From Isoetes engelmannii (Eukaryota; Streptophyta; Lycopodiopsida; Isoetales; Isoetaceae): a DNA stretch of 26,878 bases. A model generated the notes under the pieces. It was not told the origin of the DNA, ran no database searches, and saw only the letters and a program-made list of their open reading frames with translations. The position numbers and the translations under genes are program-made. Positions 1 to 9,540 of the stretch are shown here, in pieces (the stretch's first letter is position 1; each line of letters starts with the position of its first letter). The stretch is taken from the NCBI GenBank assembly GCA_011763485.2, contig JAANSK020100018.1, positions 1-26,878 of the forward strand, read 5' to 3'.

Positions 1-2
1 AT

Positions 3-1560
3 GATTTCGATAGGAGCTTTAAGATCTGGAAAGCTAGTGCTAATTACAAGCACATTTTCACATCATCTGGTACAAAATGCAAACGACGTCATGAAGAAAA
101 TAAAAAGGATGATTTTGAACATGAGAATGGTTGGAAAAAAATCAAAAAATTAAATTGCCTATGTGGTCTGTTTTTTGTAGGAAATTTTTTGATACATTAA
201 ATTTTCTTTAGGGAATTGCCCGTACAATTTTTGGATTGCATATAGTATTTTAAGTTTGTAGGAAATGTTCCTGTACCCCTAAAAACTTTCCCTACCACTG
301 ATGGTGGCCCTCTTACTTGGTTAAGGTTTGGGGCTGTTGTCCCACTTGGTTCGGATTCTATGAAACCCCATGAAATCTAATACCAAGCATTATTGTTTTG
401 ATATTCCCTTGATGGTAGTGTATTTGGCCTCTAACCAAGAGGTTACTCGTTCCAATACCAAGTGCTATCAAATTTGTATTGGTGGGTTGGTTAAGGTCTA
501 TGGCTCTTATGCAGCTGGCAAAGGTTTGAGTTTTGCAATCTAATACCAAGTGTATGAGTAATCCATGTACTAATAACTAGAAAGCCAAGAATGGACTTTG
601 TAATGGGCCTTATCTATGTATCTTATTTCTCTAGTGGTAACACATTAGTCCTAGAACAGTTATGTTCGAGTTCGGGACCGCTGGAGTCTCACTATGTATA
701 GTTATGTCCCATGGCCTTATATGGTCTCCCTGGGTGTTAAAATAATATCTATCTATCCATCCATCTGTCTCTACCTAAGTATCATAGATGAGGATTATTT
801 TTCATTAGGAAATTTAAGCTCGTACCTTTTTGTCTGTCATGAAAACACCCTCCTTATACATATCTATTAGAAGGTTACCAAATGCACATCTTAGACAAGT
901 TTAGGGGCATGTATCATAATGATCTTATTAACGGTCAATTTGCAAGTCCAGTGGCATTTTATTATTTAAGGTACCACACCTGATACGTTGATTTTGAATT
1001 GTATTTGCCAAATAATGCAACTAAATTGGGGTTTTCAATTCATTGATTGATCATTCCAGCTTCCCCTTATTGTTGAAACATATCCACTGAACATGGGTTT
1101 TTTTTTTTTATGTAACTATAAATCACTTTCTGTGTAACATAGCGTTTACATGTATATCAAGGTTTGTCTAGAATCCAAAAGGGAAAACCTTGCTTATGTG
1201 GGTTTGAGGAATTCCAAGAAATGCTAGTATATACTTGGGATATACACTTGACTGGTCTAGATTTAGAATCATCTGTTATTTTGTTCGTCGCCCCTGTTCT
1301 TAGTCGAGCGTCATTGCAAATGTGCAAATCGGAATGCTCCTCTTGAATGGATCACACTCGAAGGTGCCCAAAAGCTATGCTTACCAAGATCAGCGCATCT
1401 CTGTCCTTTTGGTCAGTATGTTTCACATGCTTGTTTCTATTTTCTCCTGAGATTATAAAGAATAAATATTTAGTTGTTAAGTTAGTTGTCCATAATTGCC
1501 TCAAATTTGTTATATCATGTGCATTTCAGAATATTGCTAGACATTGGCAAGTCTGTATGA
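3..1560 (+). CDS. 3' part of an unrecognised Cys-rich protein gene (5 exons visible, cut by left edge)
   Basis: I infer exons 3-165, 871-970, 1143-1197, 1267-1415 and 1530-1560. Every junction is GT-AG and the phases agree, giving about 165 residues and a TGA stop at 1558-1560. The 5' part lies outside the window. The chain reads as ordinary protein: DFDRSFKIWKASANYKHIF near the start, then a basic stretch, then HILDKFRGMYHNDLINGQFA (exon 2), YIKVCLESKRENLAY (exon 3), and a Cys-rich exon 4 with HCKCANRNAPLEWITLEGAQ and CLPRSAHLCPFG. The closing residues are LLDIGKSV. The first junction (165/871) is the least certain because other donors are possible there; the intron 1198-1266 is only 69 nt. 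I do not recognise the family. The scattered Cys/His could bind metal, but no standard zinc-finger spacing is clear. Confidence 0.5.
620..757 (+). mobile_element. Candidate tRNA-derived SINE
   Basis: A box-A-like stretch (ttctctagtggtaac, about 627-641) is followed about 35 bp later by a box-B-like stretch (tgttcgagttcggg, 663-676). This is the internal RNA polymerase III promoter layout of tRNA-derived SINEs. The body ends in an A/T-rich tail near 740-747. The flanks tatctatgtat (611-621) and tatctatctat (747-757) may be a target-site duplication. It would lie inside the first visible intron of the left-edge gene. The boxes are degenerate, the element is short (about 125 bp), and I cannot compare it with other copies. 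Confidence 0.35.
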
Positions 1561-2493
1561 TAAAGCCACCATCAATGCATCATGCAGAAGACACAACGTG
1601 TGTAGAGTGCTAAGAGTTATAAGGTAAGCATTAGTTTTAGTCTGTATAAATTCTAAATACGTAGAGATATTGTTAGTGAGATTCAAATAATAAATAAGTC
1701 TTTGTGATAAACCTAGTTGATACAAAGACACATCAGGGGACAATCTGAACTGGATAGCGTGTTCAGACTACCTATATTGATTGCTACCTGAAAAAAAAAA
1801 CTATTATAGGGTATTGAAGATATTAAGATAGTAGAAATAAGTCTTTGTAACAAACCTAGTTGATGAAAGAGAAGGTTCTGCTGGCAAGGTATATTTTCCA
1901 CGTGTTGTTTTGCTTCTCGATCTGCATTTGCTTATAACATCAGGGTCATTGCAAGGTTGCAACTTCTGAACATTATAAGAAAGTAGGCCTAGTTGGTGAA
2001 AGCATAGAAAGTAGTTGGTAAAAGCAAGATCCCTTTAGGTATTAGGCAGCATAAGGCCTTATAAAGTCTGCAGATAGTCTTATAAAAGTAGAATTCTCAT
2101 CAACGAGGCTAACTAGAAAAGAGTAAAGTGAAAACTTGGTTTGTGAAGCCATCACTCTTGTCTCACAAACATCAATATGGCTTTTCAAGAATTTATCTTG
2201 TACGTGGTTGTAATTTCATTTTTTTGTGGATGTTAAAATTTGAAAGGCAAGTTTTTGTAATAGAATCTTCGAAGTTTCAACATTTTCTGCAATTTATGGT
2301 TGTACTCCATTTCATCTTCTTAGCAAGTTGAATGGCAAGACTGAGGAGTTTCTATGAATGTAAGCACATGTGCCTTTGTTTACATTCAAGAATAAATTTC
2401 TCGGGTTCATTTTGTGCCATAGTATAGACGTATCTTGTGTGTCCTAATACATATGGCAATTTGTCGCAGGTAGTTGTCATTTGAGTTGCAGTA
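1561..2493. other. Gene-less stretch with a dispersed 30-bp repeat
   Basis: No convincing coding exon is seen. A 30-bp sequence (beginning aaataagtctttgt) occurs at 1692-1721 and again at 1835-1864, 143 bp apart, with only a couple of differences. Degraded echoes of its end (cctagttggtgaaagc) appear near 1987. The start of the stretch is probably the 3' UTR of the left-edge gene. Confidence 0.5.
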
Positions 2494-2751
2494 GCTTAAA
2501 TTTATTCTAGAAATCCTGTTACAAAAATGGCCATCAATGCTAGGCTTGCAGGGTCAATACTTCAAGATTGTCGATACACCGAGTTATGCATACTCCTGAT
2601 ATGATATGTACATAAATTTAATGCTTAAATTTATTTTAGAAATCCTGTTACGAAAATGGCCATCAATGCTAGGCTTGCAGGGTCAATACCTCAAGATTGT
2701 TGATACACCGAGTTATGCATACTCCTAATATGATATGTACATAAATTCAAT
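2494..2751. repeat. 129-bp tandem duplication, two copies
   Basis: Copy 1 is 2494-2622 and copy 2 is 2623-2751, exactly head to tail with no gap. I count six mismatches (about 95% identity), all transitions. The unit is A+T-rich, has no evident coding frame, and contains gcttgcagggtcaat as a conserved core. Confidence 0.9.
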
Positions 2752-3435
2752 GACTTACCTGCTACTGGATTACTTGCAATAGAAGGCGATGTGGAGAAAT
2801 TTGTTTGGACTTCTCTGAATGCAATTAAACAAGAGAAGATAATTATAATTAAACAAAAAAAAAATAGTGATATTGATCTAATGCATGCATTTTAATGGAT
2901 TGAGGTAACAAATTGTTAGTGTGTTAAGGTTTGACATTGAAAAAAGATGGTGGCATTCTTTCTTCTTGACTAGACGTGTGACACCAGACCAGAAATAACA
3001 AGAATGGGATATTGTGTCAAACTCTAGGAACCTATGTGGAGTTGTTAAGGTTGGGGGCAAGGATAGATATCACATTGCTTAATGGTTAATGTTTTGTCTT
3101 TCAATTATTCCAAAAGGGTGGCTATTAAGCTTTAAAGTTGTGTGTGCATATAAAGAGGGTGAGCACCCTAAATTCGGGAGAGCCACCTTCATGGCACAAA
3201 CAACGGTTTGAGTGCAGCGGAAGCTGCTCATGTCGCGCCTGTAGTAGGCCGAATCTTCCTCTGGCATGCCCACTTGCATACTGAAGGACTGCCACGTGGC
3301 ATTGCCATGTGGGCAGGTAGAAACAAAAGAGGCGGTGGTCTGGGAGGTGAAAAAATACAGTACAGAGACGAGAAAAACAGGGGAGGGGAAATTACGCCAT
3401 ATTAGAGGCGTTTTTAAAAGCTGTAATTGGCATGC
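2752..3435. other. Gene-less stretch, GC-rich in its second half
   Basis: No gene is recognised. From about 3190 the base composition becomes markedly G+C-rich. A 12-bp palindrome TGCCACGTGGCA at 3290-3301 contains a G-box core (CACGTG), a motif bound by plant bZIP/bHLH factors. No gene model follows closely, so a regulatory role is not supported. Open frames here on both strands look like by-products of base composition. Confidence 0.4.
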
Positions 3436-3493
3436 GCCTACGTGGCTAGGCCTGTGCCTATGTGGCCTGGGCCTGTGCCTACGTGGCAGGGCC
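3436..3493. repeat. Short GC-rich tandem repeat, about 20-21 bp x 3
   Basis: The unit gcctaygtggcyaggcctgt begins at 3436, 3456 and 3477, the third copy being partial. It lies next to the foldback at 3525-3610 and shares its GC-rich composition. Confidence 0.7.
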
Positions 3494-3524
3494 ATAATTT
3501 CCTCTCCCTTATTTTTTCGTAGGT

Positions 3525-3610
3525 TAATGTTAAGGGGCAGGCCATTTCGCAGGGTGCGAACTTGGCTCGCCAGGCCCTTACTCCACGAAATGGCCTGCCC
3601 CTTAACATTA
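3525..3610. repeat. Perfect 25-bp inverted repeat (foldback) with 36-bp spacer
   Basis: The left arm 3525-3549 (starting taatgttaaggggcaggcc) is matched without mismatch by its reverse complement at 3586-3610, around a spacer at 3550-3585. Arms this long and perfect in otherwise drifting DNA suggest a recent foldback/MITE-like insertion or an inverted duplication. No target-site duplication is obvious. Confidence 0.85.
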
Positions 3611-3983
3611 TCCCTATCATAGAAGGATCGGAAGGCGGATTTGGAAGGAGAAAGAGCCTATAGATATGAGGACAAGCAATTTTTGGAAGTAAAGAATTGG
3701 TTGGATTATCTGCTGGGCCGGAGTTGCAGAAGAGAATCTTTATCTCAGTAAGTCCTAAGTTGGATGCCATCTGGTAAGTAGTGGCCCTTGGCTTTATTTG
3801 TTGTAATGAACACAGAGATTAAAGAATTATCATAATTGATAGAGCTTAATGGTAACTATCGTGGGCTTGTGCCTGGAGCCAGAAACATATCTTAAACCAA
3901 TACCTTATGGACCACTAAAGCCTTTCCTGAAAGATCGGTAGAATAAGCCTGAGGTGGACACCTATATTTAGAGTCTGAGATTT

Positions 3984-4090
3984 GTGGTATTTCTGGCCAC
4001 CCATTATCAGCCAGGTGGTATTTCTGACCGAAATATGGTTCTGGCCAAAAAGAGTGGTATCCGGCCAAAAAAAGTGGTTTTTCTGGCCAA
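3984..4090. repeat. Degenerate minisatellite
   Basis: About five diverged copies of a 20-30 bp unit related to gtggtatttctggcca start at about 3984, 4015, 4036, 4054 and 4074. Spacing is irregular and copies differ, so it appears old or built from slipped pieces. It produces repetitive open frames on both strands that I do not regard as genes. Confidence 0.6.
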
Positions 4091-4446
4091 GAACTGAGTG
4101 CAAAACTGCGCGGCGAAGCTAAGATCTTTGGTGGAATCGCTTTTGTCAGCTTGAATTGCTTGAAAATCCCTACTAATCACTTTCTCTTCCTCTTTAACAC
4201 TGGTTTGATAAAGAGAGGAAGCGATTTGAACAAAAAGTGCTCCATATTGATGACACGCAAACTTGGAATGTTCGTACAGTTCTACTGGGCAGCAGGTTGC
4301 GGTGTAATCAAGAGGCTCCTAGCCAGTAGAATTCTTACAAAATTTTCAAACTTCTTCATTTCAATGTCCTCTATATTGACGATACGCTAGGCTGCTGCTG
4401 CTGATGCTGGGTCAAAGCAAGAGGGTATACATAAAATTTTATCTAT

Positions 4447-4502
4447 TAGGTACTTTAAAAGTACATTTCAGAGGACTACCTAATTGTATTTTAAAGTACC
4501 TA
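4447..4502. repeat. 14-bp perfect inverted repeat (hairpin)
   Basis: taggtactttaaaa (4447-4460) is matched by ttttaaagtaccta (4489-4502) with a 28-bp loop. It is A+T-rich. It might be a small MITE remnant or a chance hairpin. Confidence 0.6.
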
Positions 4503-5342
4503 GAGCTCACAATTTATCAAAATTAAATTCCTCATGATTGAGATCAATGTTGGAAGCATGTTAAAAGGAACTTTTAAAGTTAAGTATGGTCATGAGGTTT
4601 GAGTAATATGCTCATTTTGAGTACCCAGGGTGGGTACTTTGGTACGTCCCGATTCATGTATACCCTAGCTTGCTTTCACCCTGCTGCTATTGTGAGTGCT
4701 AGCGAGATAGAGGTACGGTATTAATATGGGACTATATCATACTCCATCTACAGTCTAGGATTTCCAATTATTGAAGCTATGTTCGGTTAGGTATATCCTT
4801 GTGATACTGGTTAAGTACGACATGTACTGTTATAAGGGAGTTTTATGCAGCATGCCTAGACAAGCGTGGCTTGTAGGGAGGGAGCCATAGGTGCTAGTGA
4901 GGTTGTGCATGCTATTGGTGTGGGACGGTGCATGTGCCAACAGTCTAGTCACTTAGCGGTTCCAGTGTTCTTGTAGTTTTATCTCTTATATTGAATCCAC
5001 CGGCACGGGGTTGTAGATGATGTACTATCTAGATATGATGGGGTGCATCTGATTGGCGGATGCTATTGTGCGTATGTGGATTTCATATGTGTGTTCTTGC
5101 AGTCAGTCAGTCAGTTATTGCTTTATGATTATACTTGATAATTGCATGTTACTAACATGTGGAGCCATTTGCAGACTATTTGATAGCTAGTGGATGATGT
5201 GTATAGTAATCTTGTATTGTATTTTGTTATCTGTAAACGTGGCTTTCATGTATATAACCTTGTGGGAGGCAGTACTTGTTTTGTATACTCCAATGGTTTC
5301 TATTTGAATATGAATTGAAGTTTTTGGGACTAAAATTTTGGT
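4503..5342. other. Gene-less stretch upstream of the LINE ORF1 remnant
   Basis: No coding exon, RNA gene or clear transposon end is recognised. Only minor features are visible, such as a (CAGT)3 run near 5101-5115. Since the adjacent LINE remnant runs on the minus strand, this could be decayed LINE sequence 3' of ORF1, but I see no endonuclease or reverse transcriptase motif. Confidence 0.3.
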
Positions 5343-6238
5343 TCATAATATACATGCTGCTATAGCCAGGGATTTGATGGTCTTATAGACCCTTAAACCC
5401 TGTTTGTGGATCTCGTCGTGGATGATGACTTGACCATCTCTATAGACGGCCCATTTTGTTAGATCCTTTCGGGCCTCTGCAAGCTTTTGTAAACATCTCT
5501 TTTTGTGCTCAACCTGCATTGAAATGAGGTCTTCATCCATGGACCTTACAAATTGTTGCAAGTTTACTCGTATTTTTGAGAGCATCGGACCTATCATCCA
5601 AGGTTTTAACTTTAATGATTAAAGACCGTCCTCTTGGATTGCCTTTGTTTAGAGTCCAAGTAGCTTCAATTTTGTGATATGAGATACCTAAAGTGTTGGT
5701 CACAAATTCAATTGCAATATAGAGGGGATAAATGGTCATCTCAAGCCCAAGGACCTTGATATTGCATGCTTTCAAAGAACTTTTTCTTTCCTCCTCTAAT
5801 GTGGCATTGATTGTTTCTTTCACTGGCTTTTTGACAATATCACCTATCTAAAAGTTTCTTCCGATGGGGGCAGAGCTCCAACTCAATCTGTTTCAGTCCT
5901 TCAATTGAAGGTAACTTCCATATTACTGCAATTTCAGATTTAATAATTTCCAATTCATCCAAATTAGTCTGGTTAGTCTCCTGTTTCTATGACTTCTCCA
6001 GAACCTCGATCCGTGGAATCAGGCTTGCTACTGTATGTTGGAGCATATCAAAGTTACATGCCTTGCTAAAGAAGTCAGTGACTTGCATCTCGAAAAACTC
6101 CATGCATTTCTGCATACAGCTCCATTCTCCTGCCGAGATTGTCAACTCTGGGCGAGTGAAAGGGCTATAATTGGCCTTTTCCAATTCCAGAGCAACCAAA
6201 TAAGGTTTCATAGGAGATAGATCCATGGCTAATTTCAA
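5343..6238 (-). pseudogene. LINE ORF1 remnant (RRM-like nucleic-acid-binding protein)
   Basis: Three overlapping minus-strand pieces in shifted frames add up to a LINE-type ORF1 product. The N-terminal piece (6238-5987) is helical and ends MLQHTVASLIPRIEVLEKS, like a coiled coil. The middle piece (5823-5533) has ACNIKVLGLE, LGISYHKIEATWTLNKG and RGRSLIIKVKTLDDRSDALK, which fit the beta-strands of the RRM-like domain of plant L1 ORF1/transposase-22-type proteins. The last piece (5597-5343) has MDEDLISMQ and KWAVYRDGQVIIHDEIHKQ, resembling the C-terminal domain. At least two frameshifts separate the pieces, so it is not functional. No ORF2 follows. Assignment rests on pattern memory, not a search. 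Confidence 0.55.
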
Positions 6239-6464
6239 TCCAGATAGTTGAAACCTAGAATTAGGTCATGAAAGATATTTAGGCAACGCCTAAAAAATAG
6301 GCGCCAACGCCACGACCCAGATGTGAATGGCACTTGATGTAAGACTAAATGATGATGGTAATGGAATTTTAACGTCCACTATAACATACTATCAGTCCAT
6401 AATGTCATCTCTGCCAACATGGGAAATTGATTTAAGCTTGAAGAAAAGTGTAGTAAGATTTTTC

Positions 6465-6498
6465 GATGATGATGATGAGGATGATGATGATGATGATG
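6465..6498. repeat. (GAT)n microsatellite
   Basis: A run of GAT triplets with one GAG interruption lies about 260 bp upstream of the AGD12-like start codon. It gives poly-Asp on the + strand and poly-His/poly-Ile frames on the other strand, none of which I take as coding. Confidence 0.85.
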
Positions 6499-6557
6499 TC
6501 TTCTATGCTCCGAGCCGCCAGTTGTAGGGGTCGTGATTTCCATGATTGTATTACTAG

Positions 6558-6565
6558 TATATAAG
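6558..6565 (+). promoter_or_regulatory. TATA-like element of the AGD12-like gene
   Basis: TATATAAG in the context actagtatataagagaag is a good match to a plant TATA box. It lies about 190 bp upstream of the ATG at 6756, which would give a 5' UTR of roughly 165 nt. A second A/T run (acatatatatta, about 6719-6730) is too close to the ATG to be a likely TATA box. Confidence 0.4.
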
Positions 6566-6755
6566 AGAAGACAAAACACATTCGAATATACCAGCTTGCC
6601 TTGCTAGATATACGCGTAAAAAGATAAAGTGACAAGGTCAAACTGGAGAAGAATAAATAAAATCTTGCATAAAAGTCCTAATCCGTTTAAAAGCTTGGTC
6701 AATCGGAATTAAGTTATTACATATATATTACCCAGTCCACCAAACCTCATCTCCG

Positions 6756-8484
6756 ATGGCTTACCACCGGAACCCCGCTCCTTTAGAAGGTTTGCAGTCT
6801 TCATTTCCCCTTTTTGTTGTACACATGCCTCTTAAAAAAATGAATCTAAATGATTTTTGGTGAATAGATCCAAGTTGCAGCTTGAAGGAGCTTCTAGCAC
6901 ATTCAGACAACAGACATTGTGCGGACTGCGGTGCTCGAGATCCGAAATGGGCGTATGTCTTTTCTACCTTCTTTAGGGCTTTTTAGTGCTACAGGCCTGA
7001 GGAAAAAAATTTTGGTGATTTTTGCATTTTAGATCCTCAAATATTGGAGTTTTTATATGCATCAAATGTTCCGGGGTACACAGAAGCCTTGGCGTCCATG
7101 TTTCAAAGGTAAATATTGCCACTGTTACAATAAAGATCATTTTCCTTTGTTTCTTTTTGAAAGATTATTTTCCTTTGTTCTCCACCAGTTCTTAGTCTTT
7201 GTTGTCATTATCAAACAAGGGATATTTCAACCACCTGAGATATATGATCTTTATGAAATTATAACTACAAAATAGTGTATAATTTTGGCTATTTATTCTG
7301 ACATCTATTTGGTTTATAGGTGTTGTCAGTAACTCTGGATGAATGGACAGAGGATGAAGTGGAGCTTATGGGCGCTGTTGGTGGAAATGCATCTGCTAAT
7401 GCAATTTATGAAGCATATGTTCCATTGGATGTTAAGAAGCCAGGACCAGAATCATCTCCAGAAGAACGTGCTGAGTGGATAAGGTACATGACCTGACAAA
7501 TGAGGGAGTTGGGTATGCTTTATTTTTATATAAGTAAACTATTTCTGTTAATTTGGTATATAGAACCAGCATATTGAATTTCGCAGAAGAAAATATGAAG
7601 ATCAAGAGTTCTTGAAGCCAGCACTTAGATTGAAATCTATGTCAGCCTCAGTTTCTGAAAGAACAGTGAGCCACAAGTCAAGTTTCTCTTTTGGTTCTAG
7701 GAGGAGTATGAGTTCTGTAAGTGAAACGGTGCGTATCAACCTGCTGCCTGCGCATGATGCTTTTACAAATTTTACTTTAGAAGTTTTGCACAGAACTAAA
7801 TTAAATTGAGTTGAATGTCACACCCAGCCAGGGATGGTGGAGTTTTTAGGCTTGTTAAAAGTTCGAGTAAGGAAAGGTACGAATTTGGCAGTTAGAGATG
7901 TGGTTACAAGTGATCCATACGTCGTTCTTAGCCTAGGCCATCAGGTACTCTTTGAAGCAATGCTGTTTTGGAATCAGAAGAAGATGCAAGTTATCATAAA
8001 TGAAGTTTGCTGCATAATTTGCATATGTTCAGAAAGCAAAGACAAAAGTTATCAAGTCCAATTTGAATCCAATATGGAATGAAGAATTTATGTTGTCTGT
8101 GCCAAGCCCTGTGCAACCCTTAAAACTGGTACGTTATTGTAGAGCTTAAATTGCAATAGAGACTAAATGTGATAATAAGGTCTGTTAAAATATCTGCAGC
8201 GGGTATTTGATAAAGATACATTTTCAAAGGATGACATAATGGGCGAAGCCGAGGTTGACCTTCAGCCTTTAGTGACAGCTGCAAAAGCACACGAAGATTT
8301 AATTGATGAACTAGGAGATGTACAGATAGGAAGATGGCTCTCAACAAAGGAGAATGCTCTAGCAAAAGACAGCAATATTCAGCTGGTTAATCGTCAAATA
8401 AAGCAAGAAGTCTGTTTGAAGTTGCAAAATGTTGAGAGTGGAGAACTAGAGCTGGAGCTTGAATGGATGCCCCTCAACCAGTAA
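6756..8484 (+). CDS. AGD12: ArfGAP + C2 domain protein (AGD12-like)
   Basis: Exons 6756-6789, 6868-6952, 7033-7108, 7320-7483, 7587-7732, 7832-7944, 8033-8128 and 8200-8484 join in frame to 332 aa; Arabidopsis AGD12 is about the same length. Residues 18-140 form the ArfGAP domain: zinc ligands C29, C32, C49, C52 (CADC-x16-CIKC) and the arginine finger R57 in [11 protein letters not shown] Ser-rich linker (about 145-168) leads to a C2 domain from about 174. Its Ca2+-binding loop residues are all present: D191 and D196 in [10 protein letters not shown]242, D244 and D250 in [12 protein letters not shown]. The C-terminus is ELEWMPLNQ. Members of this family promote GTP hydrolysis by Arf GTPases at membranes, with the C2 domain binding phospholipid; that role is from family knowledge. 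Seven introns of 71-211 nt are all GT-AG. The gene looks intact. The small first exon was chosen because GAAG|gt joins to tag|ATCC in phase; it is the least certain part. Confidence 0.93.
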
Positions 8485-9234
8485 AATACAATGCCATTAT
8501 TGGAACTGATATTAGAACTGCATCAAGTCTGTCTGCTAACCATATACACTGTATCAGAATTATATAAATGTCTAGGTAGTGACTTATATGCATTGATCTA
8601 TGTTCATCATCATATCTGAAGTAAGAAATGTGTTACAACCTTCTCAACTTTGAGGGTTAATAACTAGTGACTATTTTTTGCATTAAGGGTTTGAGTCTAG
8701 AGCCTATGCCCGCCAAATGAAGGGGTTTTTGTATGAGCCAAAATCAGCTTTACGGGATTGTTTGGGAAAATTGCCTGGATCCCATGAATTTTCCCTGTGA
8801 GCCAAGCATCCAGATGCTCATTTTCAAACACAAGAATGAAGTTTCAAGCAAAACTCTACATTTAATCATACCTCATTTTACAAGCATATTCTTCGTTGAT
8901 CCCCAACGGCAAAATATGTTTTGGCCTATTTTTTTATTCCGTGAGGAAATAAAATGTAGAGATTTAGAGTTAGAAAGGGAAGCACTAGAAACTCAGCTTT
9001 AGGTGTTCGTGCCAACTCTAGCCTTCGCCCTTTCTGCTCCTAAAAAGGGTACTATGGTAAACGGTAGCCTAATATAATTTTTGTGGATTCATCAAATTCA
9101 AAAGGTATCCTCAAGAACATTGCAGATTAGGATTCCCAGATCACACTCATCTAGTGTACTTTCTTAAAAGTTATTGCTGTTTTAGCCCAACACCCTTATT
9201 TCGGGCAAATTGTGGTGATTTTTACCAAAATGTT
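8485..9234. other. 3' flank of the AGD12-like gene; no further gene seen
   Basis: The first 150-200 bp are probably 3' UTR. An 89-codon open frame at 8733-9002 has no recognisable motif and no splice context that supports it. No repeat structure is visible until 9235. Confidence 0.4.
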
Positions 9235-9540
9235 GCCTTATTCGCCAATTGCGTCTTGCCACATGGCGCTTATTCTTTTCATGAACCACGATGAAATTTG
9301 GGTGAAAAAGGCATTACAGGTTGCTTTTATCAAAAGGTTAAAGTCTGCCTTATTCGCCAATTGCACCTTGCCACATGGCGCTTACTCCTTTCATGAATGA
9401 CGATGAAATTTGGGTGAAAAAGACATTACAAGTTGCCTTTATCAAAAGTAAAAGACACGTAGGTTAAATTCTGCCCTATCCGCCGATTGCGCCTTGCCAC
9501 GTGGCCCTTATTCTTTTTATGAATGTCAATAAATTTTTTG
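9235..9540. repeat. Tandem triplication, about 112-126 bp unit
   Basis: Copies begin gcc(t/c)tat(t/c)cgcc at 9235, 9347 and 9473; the third is more diverged and incomplete. Each contains cttgccacatggcgctta-like sequence and, in the first two, gatgaaatttgggtgaaaaa. The second unit is longer because of an added segment around agacacgtagg. No protein is recognised. Confidence 0.8.

Noticed and set aside
3290-3301. G-box palindrome TGCCACGTGGCA as a promoter element
   Set aside because: No gene model starts downstream within a plausible distance; similar CACGTGG sequences recur in the intergenic repeats.
3623-3747. Possible isolated exon (acceptor tatcatag, donor ctca|gtaagt; frame KDRKADLEGERAYRYEDKQF)
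   Set aside because: Good splice sites and an open frame, but no partner exon with a matching phase was found nearby and the protein is not recognisable.
4151-4390. 79-codon open frame on the + strand
   Set aside because: Starts at TTG, has no motif and continues from a repeat-driven open frame; no family recognised.
6379-6641. Poly-His, poly-Ile and poly-Asp open frames
   Set aside because: By-products of the (GAT)n microsatellite in several frames.
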